A stretch of DNA of 54,016 nt from Heliocybe sulcata (lineage: Eukaryota > Basidiomycota > Agaricomycetes > Gloeophyllales > Gloeophyllaceae): the NCBI GenBank assembly GCA_004369045.1, contig ML213511.1, positions 846,986 to 901,001 on the forward strand, read 5' to 3'. The notes beneath the pieces were generated by a model that worked only from the letters and a program-made list of their open reading frames with translations, searched no databases and was not told the origin of the DNA. A program made the translations under genes and the position numbers. Of the stretch, positions 24,519 to 35,399 are shown piece by piece (the first letter of the stretch is position 1; each line of letters begins with the position of its first letter).

Positions 24519-24723
24519 CGTAGGCGATGAGGGCGGGGAGGGTGGTGGCGAAGCGCAAGTTGTTGGAGACGCGTTTTGGTGGGAAATTTGGAAGCGGTGA
24601 ACTCCGCGTCGAGTCCGAATCGAAGCGTCACGCGGCAAATCCGGAGCGTGACTTCAGAGTAAATCCAAGCGGATACGTTCGTGGACGAGACGTATAGAGC
24701 ATAATCATTGGATGACTATTGTA

Positions 24724-27112
24724 CTATGAGCTCTGAGCTTGAGTTTGGGTGGTAGTTATAACTGTCTCTATGCTCTGGTTCGCCGACTCCTCCTGCGCAA
24801 TTTTCTCTCCAAGCCTCTTCATCTTCTCCTTGTCCGTAACTGCACGGTTCCTCACCCCGTCCATAGCCTGCACGTAGATCTTCTCGCCAATCCCCACCGG
24901 AGCCCTCTCCCACCTCACAACCCTTATCCCCACGCCCGCCAACGCGTTCTTCTCGAGGTACCGCACCCAGCTCTCCACGACCGTCGGGTCTGCGTCCCAC
25001 GCCTTCACCACCCGCTTGTGCACCCGCCGCTCAAAATTCTCCTGTGCCTTCTTGTGCACGAACGGGCCACGCGGTACTGTCCACAAGCTCCTCTGTGTGG
25101 GAAGCTTGGCCGGGCGGGAGATGGGAATGCCCAGAGAGGACGCGGCGTGGGACGCAAAATGGACGAAGAGGTCAAGTATGGACGGCGCATAGGAGCGGAA
25201 GTGCACCAGCGCGACAGGAATGTTATGAGTCCGCGCGTGGTAGAATGGCTCGTGGAGACTTCGGCCGTGCACAACCTTGGCGGCCCATTCCTGTTCGGAG
25301 AAGCCATCAGTGGAGGAGGCTTGCGTGATGCTGTCGAGCCAGTTTTGTGTAGCTTCAGAGGAAGGCAATGTAGCCTCCCCTGACTCCGCTGTGTCAGCCG
25401 GCGCTTGAGTTGAAGTAGTCTGAGCAGCATCTGCCGTCGTCTCAGGTTGAATAGCGTCAGGCGTTGGCGCTGTCCCAGCATCGTCCGCATCCTGCGTCGT
25501 CAGAGTAACCTCTGGAGTCGACGGAGTTTTGGCGGCTCCAATGAGCGGTGCTGTTCCAGTAGAGTCGCTTCTAGGCAGCGCCTGCTGAACAGCGTCCGCT
25601 ATCGGCGCGGTCTTACTAGGTTCTCTCGTTGGACCAGATTCAGCAGCTTCTGGTGGAGACATGTTCTGAGAAGCTTCTGGTGCAGACGCTGTTTGAGCAG
25701 CATTCGATATCGGCTCCGTCTGTGAGGCCTCCGGACTTCGCGCCGCCTCGAGTGTTTCTAGGGTGGGTGGTACTGGAGCAGCGTCCGCATTCGACGAAGC
25801 CTGATCAGCTTCCGGTGTTGTAACTGGTCCCATACCCTCTACCGTCGATGTAGCTTGAGGCGGGTTTGGTAGCGGCGTTTTGAAAGGTTCTTGTGGTGGT
25901 GTCGTGCCGGAAGTTCGCGCCGCCTCGAGTGTTTCGAGGGTGGGCGATACTGGAGCAGCGTCCGCACTTGACGAAGCCTGGTCAGCTTCGGATGGTGGGA
26001 CCGGTCCCATAGCCTCTACCGTCGGCGTTGCTTGAGATGGGTTTGGTAACGGCGTTTTGAAAGTTTCTTGTGATAGCACAGTCGGCGACGTATCCACTGC
26101 CTCCGTCTGAATACCTTCTGATTGTTCCGTCATTTCGCTGGCGGCTGGCTGGGTAGCTTCAGCAGCTGGTACTGTCTTTGCCTCGTCCAGTGATGACTGC
26201 GTTTTGACTAGCTCCGGGGTGGGTGGTACTGAACCATCGTCCACTAATTGCGAAGCCTGAGAAGCTTCGGATGTCGTGACAGGCTCCATGGACTCTACCG
26301 TCGGCGTAGCTTGAGGAGGGTTTGGTAATGGGGTTTTGAGAGTTTCTTCTGAGAGCGCAGCAGGAGACGTATCCATTGCCTCCGTTCGAACATCTTCTGA
26401 CGGCTCTGCCATCTCCGTGGCGTCCACATTGGGTGCTGTTTGCGTGGCTTCAGCAGCCGGTACCCTCTTCGCCTCCTCTAGTGATGACTGCATTTTGACT
26501 GCTTCCGGGCTGGGTGATACTGAATCTGAATCCACTATTTGCGAAGACTGAACAGCGTCAGACGTCGTAACAGGCTCCATAGACTCCACTGCCGGTGTTG
26601 CCTGAGCTGGGTTTGGTAAAGGCGTTGTTTCTACTTTCTCCGGCGATTGCGTAGCACCAACAGTCGGCACTGTCTGCGCCGCATCCATCGTCGGCGCTTC
26701 TGTACTGATTTGCGGTGTGGGTGGTGCATGATCGTCCCCTGCCGGGGCAGCGTGAGCGGCCTCTGGCACCGTGGCAGGCTCTATGGCCTCTACGGTCGGC
26801 GTTGCCTGAGCTGGGTTGGGTAATGGCGTCGTTTTGACATTCTCGAGTGGCGGACCAGCTGGAGAAGCATCTGACGTCTGTGATAATGACTTGAGAGGCT
26901 GAGTTGTCGGTGAGGAGGTCGACGAAGAGCTCCCAGCCGCAGCAGCTCTATCACACCCATTAGTGGCCGGGCCTTCCCAAAACATTGTCCACGTACCTCT
27001 GACCTTCTACACTCCCGCTCGGACCAACCTTCTTGCTGTACCACTTCCTACCCGCTAGCCTCCTCCCGACAACGATCCGCACCGGGCGCGCGAGCAGCTG
27101 GCGAGCGAGCAT
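24724..27112 (-). CDS. RSM10: Mitochondrial small-subunit ribosomal protein uS10m with long repetitive extension
   Basis: The C-terminal 200 residues are a clear mitochondrial S10: HGRSLHEPFYHARTHNIP, LDLFVHFASHAASSLG, LPTQRSLWTVPRGPFVHKK, NFERRVHKRVVKAWDADP, GVGIRVVRWERAPVG. It belongs to the head of the mitoribosomal small subunit. Two exons fit: 27112-26997 and 26947-24724 (779 residues). Exon 1 gives a basic presequence, MLARQLLARPVRIVVGRR, a good mitochondrial signal; starting at 26985 instead would read through the intron and lose it. Between presequence and S10 domain lie about 500 residues rich in Ala, Thr, Pro, Glu and Ser, with five copies of a PLPNPxQATxxVExxxP unit. Fungal Rsm10 is usually about 200-350 residues, so this extension is unusual. 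Confidence 0.9.
25860..26835 (-). repeat. Intragenic degenerate repeat of the uS10m gene
   Basis: Five copies of a unit whose plus strand contains GGGTTTGGTAAxGGCG-like sequence start near 25862, 26039, 26319, 26609 and 26813 (spacing about 177-290 bp). All stay in frame and encode the PLPNPxQAT motif, so the repeat has grown without breaking the reading frame. The two copies nearest the S10 domain are the most alike (both followed by PTLETLEAAR), suggesting the most recent duplication. Confidence 0.75.
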
Positions 27113-27242
27113 GCAGGCCTAAAGAGTGTGCACTGTGCAGAGCCAAGCGCGTCCCAAATTTTGTTGCACAGCCACCTCTCTTTACCGCCGCCAAAAATAG
27201 CCACCGAGGTTGGACTGCAGCGTTTGAGCTGCGAGAGGCGGG
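27113..27242. promoter_or_regulatory. Bidirectional promoter between RSM10 and SUS1
   Basis: 130 bp separate the two divergent start codons. The interval is GC-rich near RSM10 and contains no obvious TATA box. Confidence 0.45.
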
Positions 27243-27901
27243 ATGGCCAATGGCCGCAACGACGACCTTTATGTTGCCCTACAGCAGAGGCTTATGACCA
27301 GCGGCGAGCATCGCAAGTAAGTAATCCCTCGACTCTTCCTGTGGGCCCGCTCTGTCTGCTGCCTTCCAGTGTCATCGATCTGGTCTGAGCTGACTTCCTC
27401 CCTTCTGATGTAACAGGATCCAGGATTTGCTAAAGGCCCGCCTCAACGAAACCGGCTGGGTTGACGCCGTTCGCGCGCGTGCGCAAGGTGCGTTCTGACT
27501 CTCCTGCCCTACACCCCAGGCTGATACTACTCGCTCTGTATGGTCCATTTGGCGATACTGCCCCGTCCCATACGCGGCACGCTATCCAGAGCTCGGCAAA
27601 TCCATGGACACCCTCTCTGGTAAACGGATGCTCGATATAATGCGGGACGACCAGAGTACGCGTCCTTCCTGTCACAGTGGCCTTTCGACGCTAATCCGCT
27701 CTCTCTCGTTCCTGCTTGCACCGTCAACGTGCTCATCTCGTATTTTCTGTCAACGTCGACGCAAATTCTCCTCTTTCCGTTTTCCTGGTATGATATCTCA
27801 CTTCCGATTCCACTTCCCTAGCGGCCCAGTCCATCCCTGATCCAGTGCGCCGAGAGATCATCGTGACACTGCGGCAGTCGATTGATAAGCAGTTCGAATG
27901 A
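27243..27901 (+). CDS. SUS1: Sus1/ENY2, SAGA and TREX-2 subunit
   Basis: Small helical protein of the SAGA deubiquitinase module and the TREX-2 mRNA export complex. Exon 1 (27243-27315) encodes MANGRNDDLYVALQQRLMTS then GEHRK; exon 2 (27417-27487) gives IQDLLKARLNETGWVDAVR, the diagnostic RLxExGW block; the last exon gives AAQSIPDPVRREIIVTLRQS and the stop at 27899. The order LxxSGE - LxxRLxExGW - IPxxVRxEI is that of ENY2. The middle exon(s), 27490-27820, were not resolved; a fragment ELGKSMDTLS (about 27590-27620) probably belongs. Sus1 is known for short introns in yeast as well. Total length near 100 residues is normal. Confidence 0.82.
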
Positions 27902-28494
27902 TTCATCATGATATTCCCTGATTGATAATGACGTTCTAAGGACCCTAGTCTTGTATGACTTTGTATCTGGGGCATTGCCTATATACATATGAAGCTGCAT
28001 CGCAGCTCGAGGGCGCTGCGTAACAAGATTTCATCGTACATACAAGCAGTTGAGCATACGGCAACGTATTCGGACGCATCTTTCCTTAAGATGACGCAGT
28101 CGTAGACGGGCATGGCGGGGGACGCGAATAAATTCTCAACGCGACTGTGTGGAACACGTGACGGAGTGCTTTGCACGTGCCATCACGATGTGCCCAGCGA
28201 GCCACTATCCAACGCCAGTTTGAGATGGCATAAATCATCGCATATATTGGGCAAAATGCAATGAATGACTAGGATACGACAACGATCCTCTGCCATTGAC
28301 TGGCTGTTCTCGCCAAGCCTCAGATTTCAACTTCTCCCTATCTGTTACTTGAATTCCATTGACATGCACGACATAATATAGTAGGTCCAGATACGCGGAT
28401 GACAAAAACGACATTCACATGAGCACAAGCACATAGGGCATGACACAGCAAGATCACAAGCAACGCAAACACCGGCACTTCGCGCTACGCCGCT
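27902..28494. other. Intergenic, convergent 3' ends
   Basis: About 590 bp between the Sus1 stop and the end of the minus-strand Rua1-type gene. No gene, RNA or notable repeat seen. Confidence 0.5.
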
Positions 28495-30390
28495 GCATCC
28501 GCGACAACAACCGCCCACGCCCCATCTTCGACAAACCACCCTTCCTCACCCTCAACCTCTGACCCGCGGTGACATGCCGCTGCATGTTTCCACCTATTCG
28601 TGCCTAAATATCAGCCATCCATTCCCCTCGCACAAACAGAAAAAGAAATACACACCAGTAAATCTCGGGCACCTACCCACGCCAAACGCGTTAACACGAC
28701 TCAATCTGGCGAGATGACGAACGACCGCGCACCTTCACCTCGACATCCTTAATCCCGAGGCACCCTATCCAGGCCCGGCATCTGTGACACCGCCCTTCGG
28801 TCATCTCCTTTCTTTCCTTCGGCCCCGCGTTGTCCAGAGGACGGATACGGAACGCGGTAGGAGGGGAGAAGGGGCGATGGGTGGTGGGCGAGATGCCGTG
28901 GTAGTATTGCATGTGATAACTTTCGCTTTCATCAGTCAGTTAGATTAGCCGAGATAGAACGGGACTCTGCGGATACCATGTCAGAGTGAATAAGGCGTGA
29001 GCACTGGGCTATGGAGGGGTGGCACTCACCACTTGTACGCGCTCGTCTTCATATACAGCCACCTCTTCTCACCTGGCTTGCCTTCTCCTAGCGCAGTATC
29101 AGTCGACTGTCATTAGGTCTCCTGAACAGCACACACCCTCGCCTTCGATACAAATCGGACACAGCCCCATCTTCGTTCGCCCGATGCCCTTGACAAATCG
29201 GGGTGTATACAAATCCAGAGGCGAGCCGGGGGGTTGGTAGGTGCCTTCCCTTTCCATCTGTGCGATCCTGCCACGCGTGTGAGCTCGACAGAAGACGAAG
29301 AAGGCAGAATGGTCGCTTACAGCTGGGTGTTTTGCTGGTGATATGAGGAGACGCGAAAGCGCGTGTAGAACCCGGGGAAGGCGGCGTGAACAGGCATGTG
29401 CGGAGGGAATGTGCGGAACGCCTGCGGGTTTTCATCTTTGGCGCTTTGGATTTCGGGAGAGCCGTACCCAGGGAGAATGAGAGCAGAGCCAGATTTCACG
29501 CGTGTCCGTGGCGTTGGAGATTCCGGGTCTTGGCGTTTTCTTTTCTGTAGTTTGCTCCGAGCCGGCTGCAGCAGAGGAGAGCTTTGCGAACTGAGTGACC
29601 CTAGAGAACTTGACGGAGAGGAGCGCATATATCCACCCGGTGAACGTCCATAGTGCTCGGGAGTGAGAGGGGTGAGCGGGGTCAGTGGAGAAGTGCTCGT
29701 AGCGAAGCCGACAGAGGGACTTGACAGAGGCGTAGAGAAAGTATCAGACTGAGATCCAGAGCGAGAGTATATGAGAGCGGGCACGGTACTGCCTAGGTAG
29801 CAGAGCTCTAGGTACTCGGAGCCGTCGGACTGGGCAGAGATGGAGTGAGATCTGAAGTTCAAACTTGACGATATTGGCTGAGATTGAGGCAAGGACCCGA
29901 CTGATTCCGTGCGACGGAGCACAGGAGATTCGTCGGATTCACCAGGCATATGCAGAGGGGCTGCGGGCGTAGCAAAGAGGTCGTCTTCTTCAAGCTTCTT
30001 ACACGGAGAGGGGAAACTTGGAGCGGCAGCAATACTTGACAAAGATGGAGTCCGAGATGGTGTGCAGTACTTGAAGTTGTAGAGACCAAGAGGTGTATCA
30101 CAGATGCTTGCAGGAGCAGTCGGCGAGTCAGTACGGGCCCAGAGTTCTTGATAAGTCAGACGAGGAGAATGAGTCCACAGCAGCGGTGGAGGCTTCGCTC
30201 TTTGGCCATTGCGGGACACGAAAGGCGAGCGGAGGCTTGTGGGCGACGACTTGGAGCGTTGAGGTGAGTTCGGGAGAGAGGCATCCTCGTGGCAGGGATA
30301 AGGAGATAAGCGCAGCATATTCGATCGCTTTCGTAACTGCAGTACTGAAGGGGAGCGGCTGTGAGCAGAGCAGGTCGTCGTCGAAAGCAA
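28495..30390 (-). CDS. Rua1-type transcriptional regulator (DUF4451 domain)
   Basis: Predicted nuclear regulator. The N-terminal 340 residues are Ser/Pro-rich and low in structure. The C-terminal domain, spread over several short exons, matches the Rua1 C-terminal family named for the Ustilago ustilagic-acid regulator: YTPRFVKGIGRTKMGLCPIC, WLYMKTSAYK, YHMQYYHGIS, RPFSPPTAFRI, GRCHRCRAWIGCLGIKDVEV, IYWWKHAAACH. The paired Cys and His residues (CPIC, CHRC, HAAACH) suggest metal binding. The end EEGWFVEDGAWAVVV then stops at 28495. The start at 30390 is the first Met of the long exon; the Met at 30318 is an alternative. Its target genes cannot be inferred here; no secondary-metabolite genes lie nearby. 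Confidence 0.82.
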
Positions 30391-30492
30391 TGACCGAGCG
30401 ACGCGACACGCTATACGTGCCGTGACAGTGACACCTCCGTGATCGTGTTGTCCAAGTCACAAGTGCGCCTACGCTGCCAAGTTCCACGCAAG
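30391..30492. promoter_or_regulatory. Short divergent promoter, Rua1-type gene and p24 gene
   Basis: About 100 bp between the two start codons, if 30390 is the true start of the regulator. Using Met 30318 widens the gap to about 175 bp, closer to the other divergent pairs in this window. Confidence 0.4.
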
Positions 30493-31434
30493 ATGCTCCC
30501 TCCCTGGCTATCCTCATTATTTCTGGCGCTATGGTTCGCCAGCGTGGTACGCGGGTCTGCACTGACCACCGCGATTGCTGCAAACGAGCGCCTATGCTTC
30601 TATGCGGATGTTGACAAGGCGGGAGAGAAGATCGGCGTGAGTGCTTAATTCGTGTATGTGAAGGAAGGGAGGCATTAACGGCATTTGTAGTTCTATTTTG
30701 CAGTCAGTATATATGCATTAGTTATCTAGAGCCATTTCACGATGAAGCGCCCCCAGGTCACGTCGGGCGGCTCCTTCGACATCGACTACGAAGTCCGCGA
30801 CCCGAACGACAAAGTCCTCCTCGATGGCCAGCGCGAGCGGCAGGGCGACTATGTCTTCACCGCCAACACTGTCGGAGAGTACTCCTTCTGCTTCGAGAAC
30901 GACATGTCCACCCTCACCGAGAAGCTCGTCGACTTTGACATCATGGTCGAGAGCGAGCCGAGGCGCGAGGCGAGCGCGAAGCCGGGCCAGGTCGCGGACC
31001 ATACGAGTGCCCTTGAGGAGAGCATATTTAGGCTGAATGGACTGTTGATGAATATCAAGAGGATGCAGAGATAGTAAGTGTTGTGTCTTAGTGCTGTTGG
31101 TGAGGGTACGGAGACTGACGGGCACGAAGTTTCCACACGAGAGAAGCAAGGGGTTTCTCGATAGTAAAATCAATCAAGAAGTGCGCCGTTTCTTCTCTTC
31201 AGCCACGTTTCTCACCATTTAATACCCATCCTATTGCACAGCCGTCTCTTCTGGTACGCCGTTCTGGAGAGCATGGGTGTCATCGGAATGGCCGTGTACG
31301 TTCGTCTCTCCCTACACCATTCCCCTACTCACTTCTTCCTCCCCTTACTTCCTGCTACCTCGCCTCACCTCAGCTTCCAAGTCTACATCCTCCAAACATT
31401 CTTCACAAAAACCGGGCGACGGTACAAGGTGTAA
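30493..31434 (+). CDS. p24/emp24 family cargo receptor
   Basis: Type I membrane protein of COPII/COPI vesicles. The signal peptide (LSSLFLALWFASVVRGSA) is followed by the GOLD domain: RLCFYADVDKAGEKIGFYFA, SGGSFDIDYEVRDPNDKVL, GEYSFCFENDMSTLTEKLV. A coiled-coil linker and a single C-terminal helix follow (YAVLESMGVIGMAVFQVYIL), then the tail FFTKTGRRYKV with the di-aromatic FF sorting signal. The two GOLD cysteines are present. Exons include a 12-nt microexon at 30691-30702 (FYFA). The S-F-C-F-x-N and K-x-V-D-F-D-I blocks look closest to the gamma-type/Erp group; the exact paralogue is not certain. Confidence 0.88.
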
Positions 31435-32234
31435 TGCGTCTGACCTGCCCTTTGCTCTGGACTCTGGATTTGGTAATAGGAGACGCCTGCTGGCCAGGAC
31501 GATATCGATACGTATATCATCAATGCCAGCGCTAATGTATCCCTGGACAAATGACAATGTCGCATACGGCTTTCGCCTCGTGTCCTTCAAGTCCAAAATG
31601 ACTTCCTTTTCATCCGATGTGACTGTTTTCTCGAAGTCCAGTTAAGACTTGGGATGTGCGGTGGTACGTCTCAGGATCGTGGATATTGTCGTATTCTGAC
31701 CTCCCGTCGCAGTGTAGCCAAGTCCCTGCTCTATGACTTTCCGAACGTATCCTCCTACATGAGAGATATCGCGCGAAACAAACCTCCGGTCGCCCAACAG
31801 ATAGGATAATACAGCATCCAGTATTCATGATCTAACACTACTCATAGCTATGTCCCGGTCAGCGATACGAAGGGGATTCTGGGTTACCTGCGATGCTCCT
31901 GATGGCTAAAGTGCGTTCGTTACTCTGGACATTCGCGTGTGTTCTTCATCAAAGCTAATTTCGCTGAATAACGGTATTGGATATCGAAGACCATGCTGAC
32001 ATCCAACAGCAGTGGTCAGATGCGGTTCTCCCCGTGCTAGCCATCCGGTGATAGACACATACTTGCCCTGACTGTTGCGCGATTGAAATATTGAAGGCCT
32101 ATGCACTCCGTACAGATAGCGATCATTGTTCGGAGTCATCCCGACCGTGCCAAGAGCTAAGCACTCGACTGCTGTACTATAAGCCGCCTCAACCTCGGGA
32201 CCTGAAGGCCTGACCGAGTACATATTGACCTATA
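31435..32234. other. Intergenic, no recognised gene
   Basis: About 800 bp after the p24 gene. Several short open frames on both strands show no known motif. Confidence 0.4.
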
Positions 32235-32650
32235 TATGGTGCGGGTCACCTAGTCACCGCTACTTTTGTACAACGGATATAGAGGGTGCAAAATTTATCG
32301 GAATTCTTATCCCTCTTGTAAATGTACTTGGATTCACGGGAGGATCATTTCTACAAGAGCAATTGTCGAAATACCCAATAGTGAATGAGTTATAATTTCT
32401 GACCCGAATCTGATTTTGCCGCATTACCATTTATAGTATAATGTTCCCATAAACACTGTCCTAAACATGTGCTTGTTACTTCCTAGTGCATTTCTCACAA
32501 ATTCTCCGGGTTTTATACACCTTCCTAGCCTGAGCAAAGTCATTGGAGAAGCAGAAAAATGACTCTCTGAGGTGATTATAACTCCAAATTTTCCCGAGCC
32601 CGATTTTGCCGCTGTACAAAAGTAGCGGTGCCTAGGCGGCCCGCACCATA
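32235..32650. mobile_element. MITE with 42-bp terminal inverted repeats
   Basis: A 416 bp element. The left terminus 32235-32276 begins TATGGTGCGGG and the right terminus 32609-32650 ends CCCGCACCATA; the two 42-nt arms match with four mismatches and share CACCGCTACTTTTGTACA. The interior is AT-rich and non-coding. A target duplication could not be fixed because the flanks are AT-repetitive (CTATA on the left, GATATG on the right). It fits a non-autonomous DNA transposon. Confidence 0.75.
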
Positions 32651-32895
32651 GATATGTTAATACACTGCCCCGCGTGTCGAGAGGGCATGAACCTGAGGAA
32701 GCCGGCATACAATGCCCTCTCATTGGTCGCAGAGTACATAGCCACCGCTCACGTCGGTCTACTGTGCCCATCGGAATGAAAATGTATCATGCTGAGCCAC
32801 TCGGCAACACATCCGTGTAAGACGGAATGCTATGCAGGAACCAGAAGAGACTGGGCAGCATTGCTACCGGTAGAAATCCAGGCTTCTGCGTCGTT

Positions 32896-32903
32896 GTATA
32901 TAA
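32896..32903 (+). promoter_or_regulatory. TATA box of the secreted-protein gene
   Basis: TATATAAG lies about 65 bp upstream of the ATG at 32965, a normal spacing for a strongly expressed fungal gene. Confidence 0.5.
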
Positions 32904-32964
32904 GACGACGCGCTTTGCCAACAATGATCCTCACAGCAGTTCATACGTCACCCCTACTACAAAA

Positions 32965-33680
32965 TGAAGAACGTATTCACGTCTATCATTGCTTTCGCAT
33001 CGCTCGCTCTTGCTGCGCCCACGACTAATGGGAACCTCACGATCGAGAGACCGTGCGTAGTACCCGGCTTGCTCTTGCTCTTCCGTACGCTGATATACAG
33101 TCCTTAGCACCGACGTAGTGTCCTGTGGCGTCGCTGTATTCCACTGGACCGGTGGAGTTGGTGAGTAGGATGTTACAGAATAGCTGGTCCTAACTGACGA
33201 CGGAATATCGTGCCTCCAACGAAGCTCCCTACCATCTCGTGAGTATGATTCGTCTGCATTTGGTTACCCTGCAGTGCTCAACAATTCTGATGACGAATTT
33301 CTTCAACAGGAGTACGTTATCTGAACCAGCTAATCATGAGACGAGCTACACACAACTCACCTTTGATCAAAGCATCCGCACCGGGCTCTTCCCTACCGAA
33401 TTCGACAACGTCGCGAATACGACGCTCACGACTATCGCTTGGACGGTCTATGTCCCACCAGGCGAGTTCCTATACAGTATTCCTCCCTGATCCCATACTA
33501 GTACTGAGAACCATTCAACCTACAGGCACCCTGCTATCATTAGAACTCACCGACTCTGCTGGAGAAACCGCGCACAGTGGATATTTCATCGCTCAACGCG
33601 GAGGTGAGCAGTTGACGCTCCGTCTCGGGTCTTGGGTGTTCAGCTGATATCGCTATGCAGATTATGGGCCATGCTGGTAA
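32965..33680 (+). CDS. Small secreted protein, Kre9/Knh1-like N-terminal fold
   Basis: The signal peptide MKNVFTSIIAFASLALAAP is clear. The mature part begins NLTIERP, then TDVVSCGVAVFHWTGGV, APYHL, LFPTEFDNVANTTLTTIAW, TVYVPPG, TLLSLELTDSAGETAHSGYF, IAQRGDYGPCW. The layout (Cys..W-G-G..PYxL, then a VPPGTxLxLxLxDSxGxTAxS block ending in a short FxxQ strand) is that of the secreted beta-sandwich proteins common in Agaricomycetes and related to the Kre9/Knh1 N-terminal domain. There is no GPI signal, so the product should be freely secreted. Exon borders in the middle (33215-33310) are approximate. The intron from 33464 appears to use a GC donor (GCGAGT). Confidence 0.65.
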
Positions 33681-35399
33681 ACTCCCGTGGTCGGATATTG
33701 AGCAGATAGTGGGTTGCTGCTGTATATTCAGGCGCCAGAGTGGATTTGTCTTCTTATTGGTCTATTATCTGTGGGGTTAATGAATATGCGTGTTTATTTC
33801 ATTGTGGCGAACTCTGTCCGCACCCTCCATGGCGGAACTGCGTTCTCGCGAGACGTACGACAGCACAGGCCAGACACCACGCTGCAGTATGTGATGTGTT
33901 CCGTTCCATGCATTCTGCATTGTAGTGCACGATCCAGTCTCCAGTTTTTGTCATAGCGTTAAGAGGCAGGACAATTCGCAAGGTGCAGGAAAGTCTGCGG
34001 ACCTTACAGCACCCAGCCGACTCGTCCAGCTCGTACGTCGCAATATAGATCAGGTGATGACCAGTGTCCTGAGAGACGAGATAATTCATGCGCATAGCTC
34101 CACTGGACAGCGCCCACCAGCATCGTGGAGACATTGAGATTACGTGAAGTTCACCCCGGACTGGCGCACTAGTGGATGTTGGATTCCACCATCAAGGGAT
34201 CCGCGCTCTGGAACTGATAGAGTTGGATGCGTCTCTGTGCATCAATTGATTCTGTCCTATCTTCTCAGAGAACGCAGCTGTCCATATGTCGTCTCTGTGA
34301 GTAATGTCCTATTTAAAGTACAAGTGAACTTGGTGTCTGTTACCGGGTATCGCTCGGCCAGTCCGCCCGACTGGCCAGTAGGCGCACGGTGCTCAGAGCC
34401 ATCCAGATGACAGGGCACCCTGCTGTGACTTGGACGAGGACAGCTTAACCTGCGTGAGTGGAATACCTGGACCTGGATGACCGAGAGTGGGCTCCCTCCA
34501 AGGTCGTGCGAGGCAGCATAGACCACGGCGATAGGCGTAGGGCAAAACTCAGAGTAGGGCGGCCGAGGCAGCTTTTCAATATTTCGGTGTCCCATAGAGC
34601 ATTCCAAGATGGTTCCCGGTGAGTTCCGGTGCGTTACAACAATAGTCCCACGGTCATTGCCAAGGCATCTGGGATCTTTCGCTCTACACCTTTGGCTGCT
34701 ACGAAACTCTATACGCTTGCAAATGAACAGCCTGCGACACCACGAGATTTCCTGTGCCATTGGCAGTTGCGTGTCGTTGATGAACGTAATGGACCCGATC
34801 ACCCTACCGGTCGCCGCTATACCCCGTATATTCTCCTTGGTCTCTCTATCGCGGCCGCTGTGATATTCCTGGTTTATAACGACTGCACTCTATCCTGTGC
34901 CAGACAGTACTGGGCGGCATACATATGTTCGAAGCTCTTCTTCACGCCGCCCTCTTGCAGGAACAGACGTCCCGGCTGAGCAGATCTGGGTTGCGCATCT
35001 GTTGGGAACAACAATATTGGAAATGAACACGACAGCTGATGATCGACAACGCTCCGTGCCTGGGAGCCTCTGGGATTGGTTTTGAACGTGGAAATAACCC
35101 CGAATGGGCTGCTGAATGCTGATCTCTGACAGATGGCGATGCCAACGGACAGCGCCCACCAAGTTGACCCTAAATTTTCGCAGGTATGCAGCAACGTGCT
35201 TGAGGGTCTAGCTGGCCGCAGCAATTGCTGATGATAGATAACATCAATGTGCGTATTACCAGCGATAAGGAACACCATCATCTTTCCAATTGCTAACTCA
35301 AATCATCCATATTAATACACACTCTAGCGCCCGTCTCCGGCCCCATCGCAGTATATAGACCTTTCCTTTAGCCCAAGCGCACTTCCGCATCCCTCGTGA
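33681..35399. other. Gene-poor stretch, possible membrane-protein remnant
   Basis: About 1.7 kb between the secreted-protein gene and the second DUF6534 gene. A plus-strand frame at 34629-34979 has one hydrophobic stretch (YILLGLSIAAAVIFLVY). A minus-strand frame at 35281-34874 shows plausible splice sites but no conserved block. A 14-nt sequence GACAGCGCCCACCA occurs at about 34109 and 35147. No gene can be supported. Confidence 0.35.

Noticed and set aside
26983-26985. Start of uS10m at 26985 (MFWEGPATNG)
   Set aside because: This Met lies inside a GT..AG intron; splicing to the exon at 27112 gives a proper mitochondrial presequence.
34257-34802. 181-codon minus-strand frame
   Set aside because: No recognisable motif, no consistent exon chain with its neighbours, and plus-strand frames overlap it equally well.
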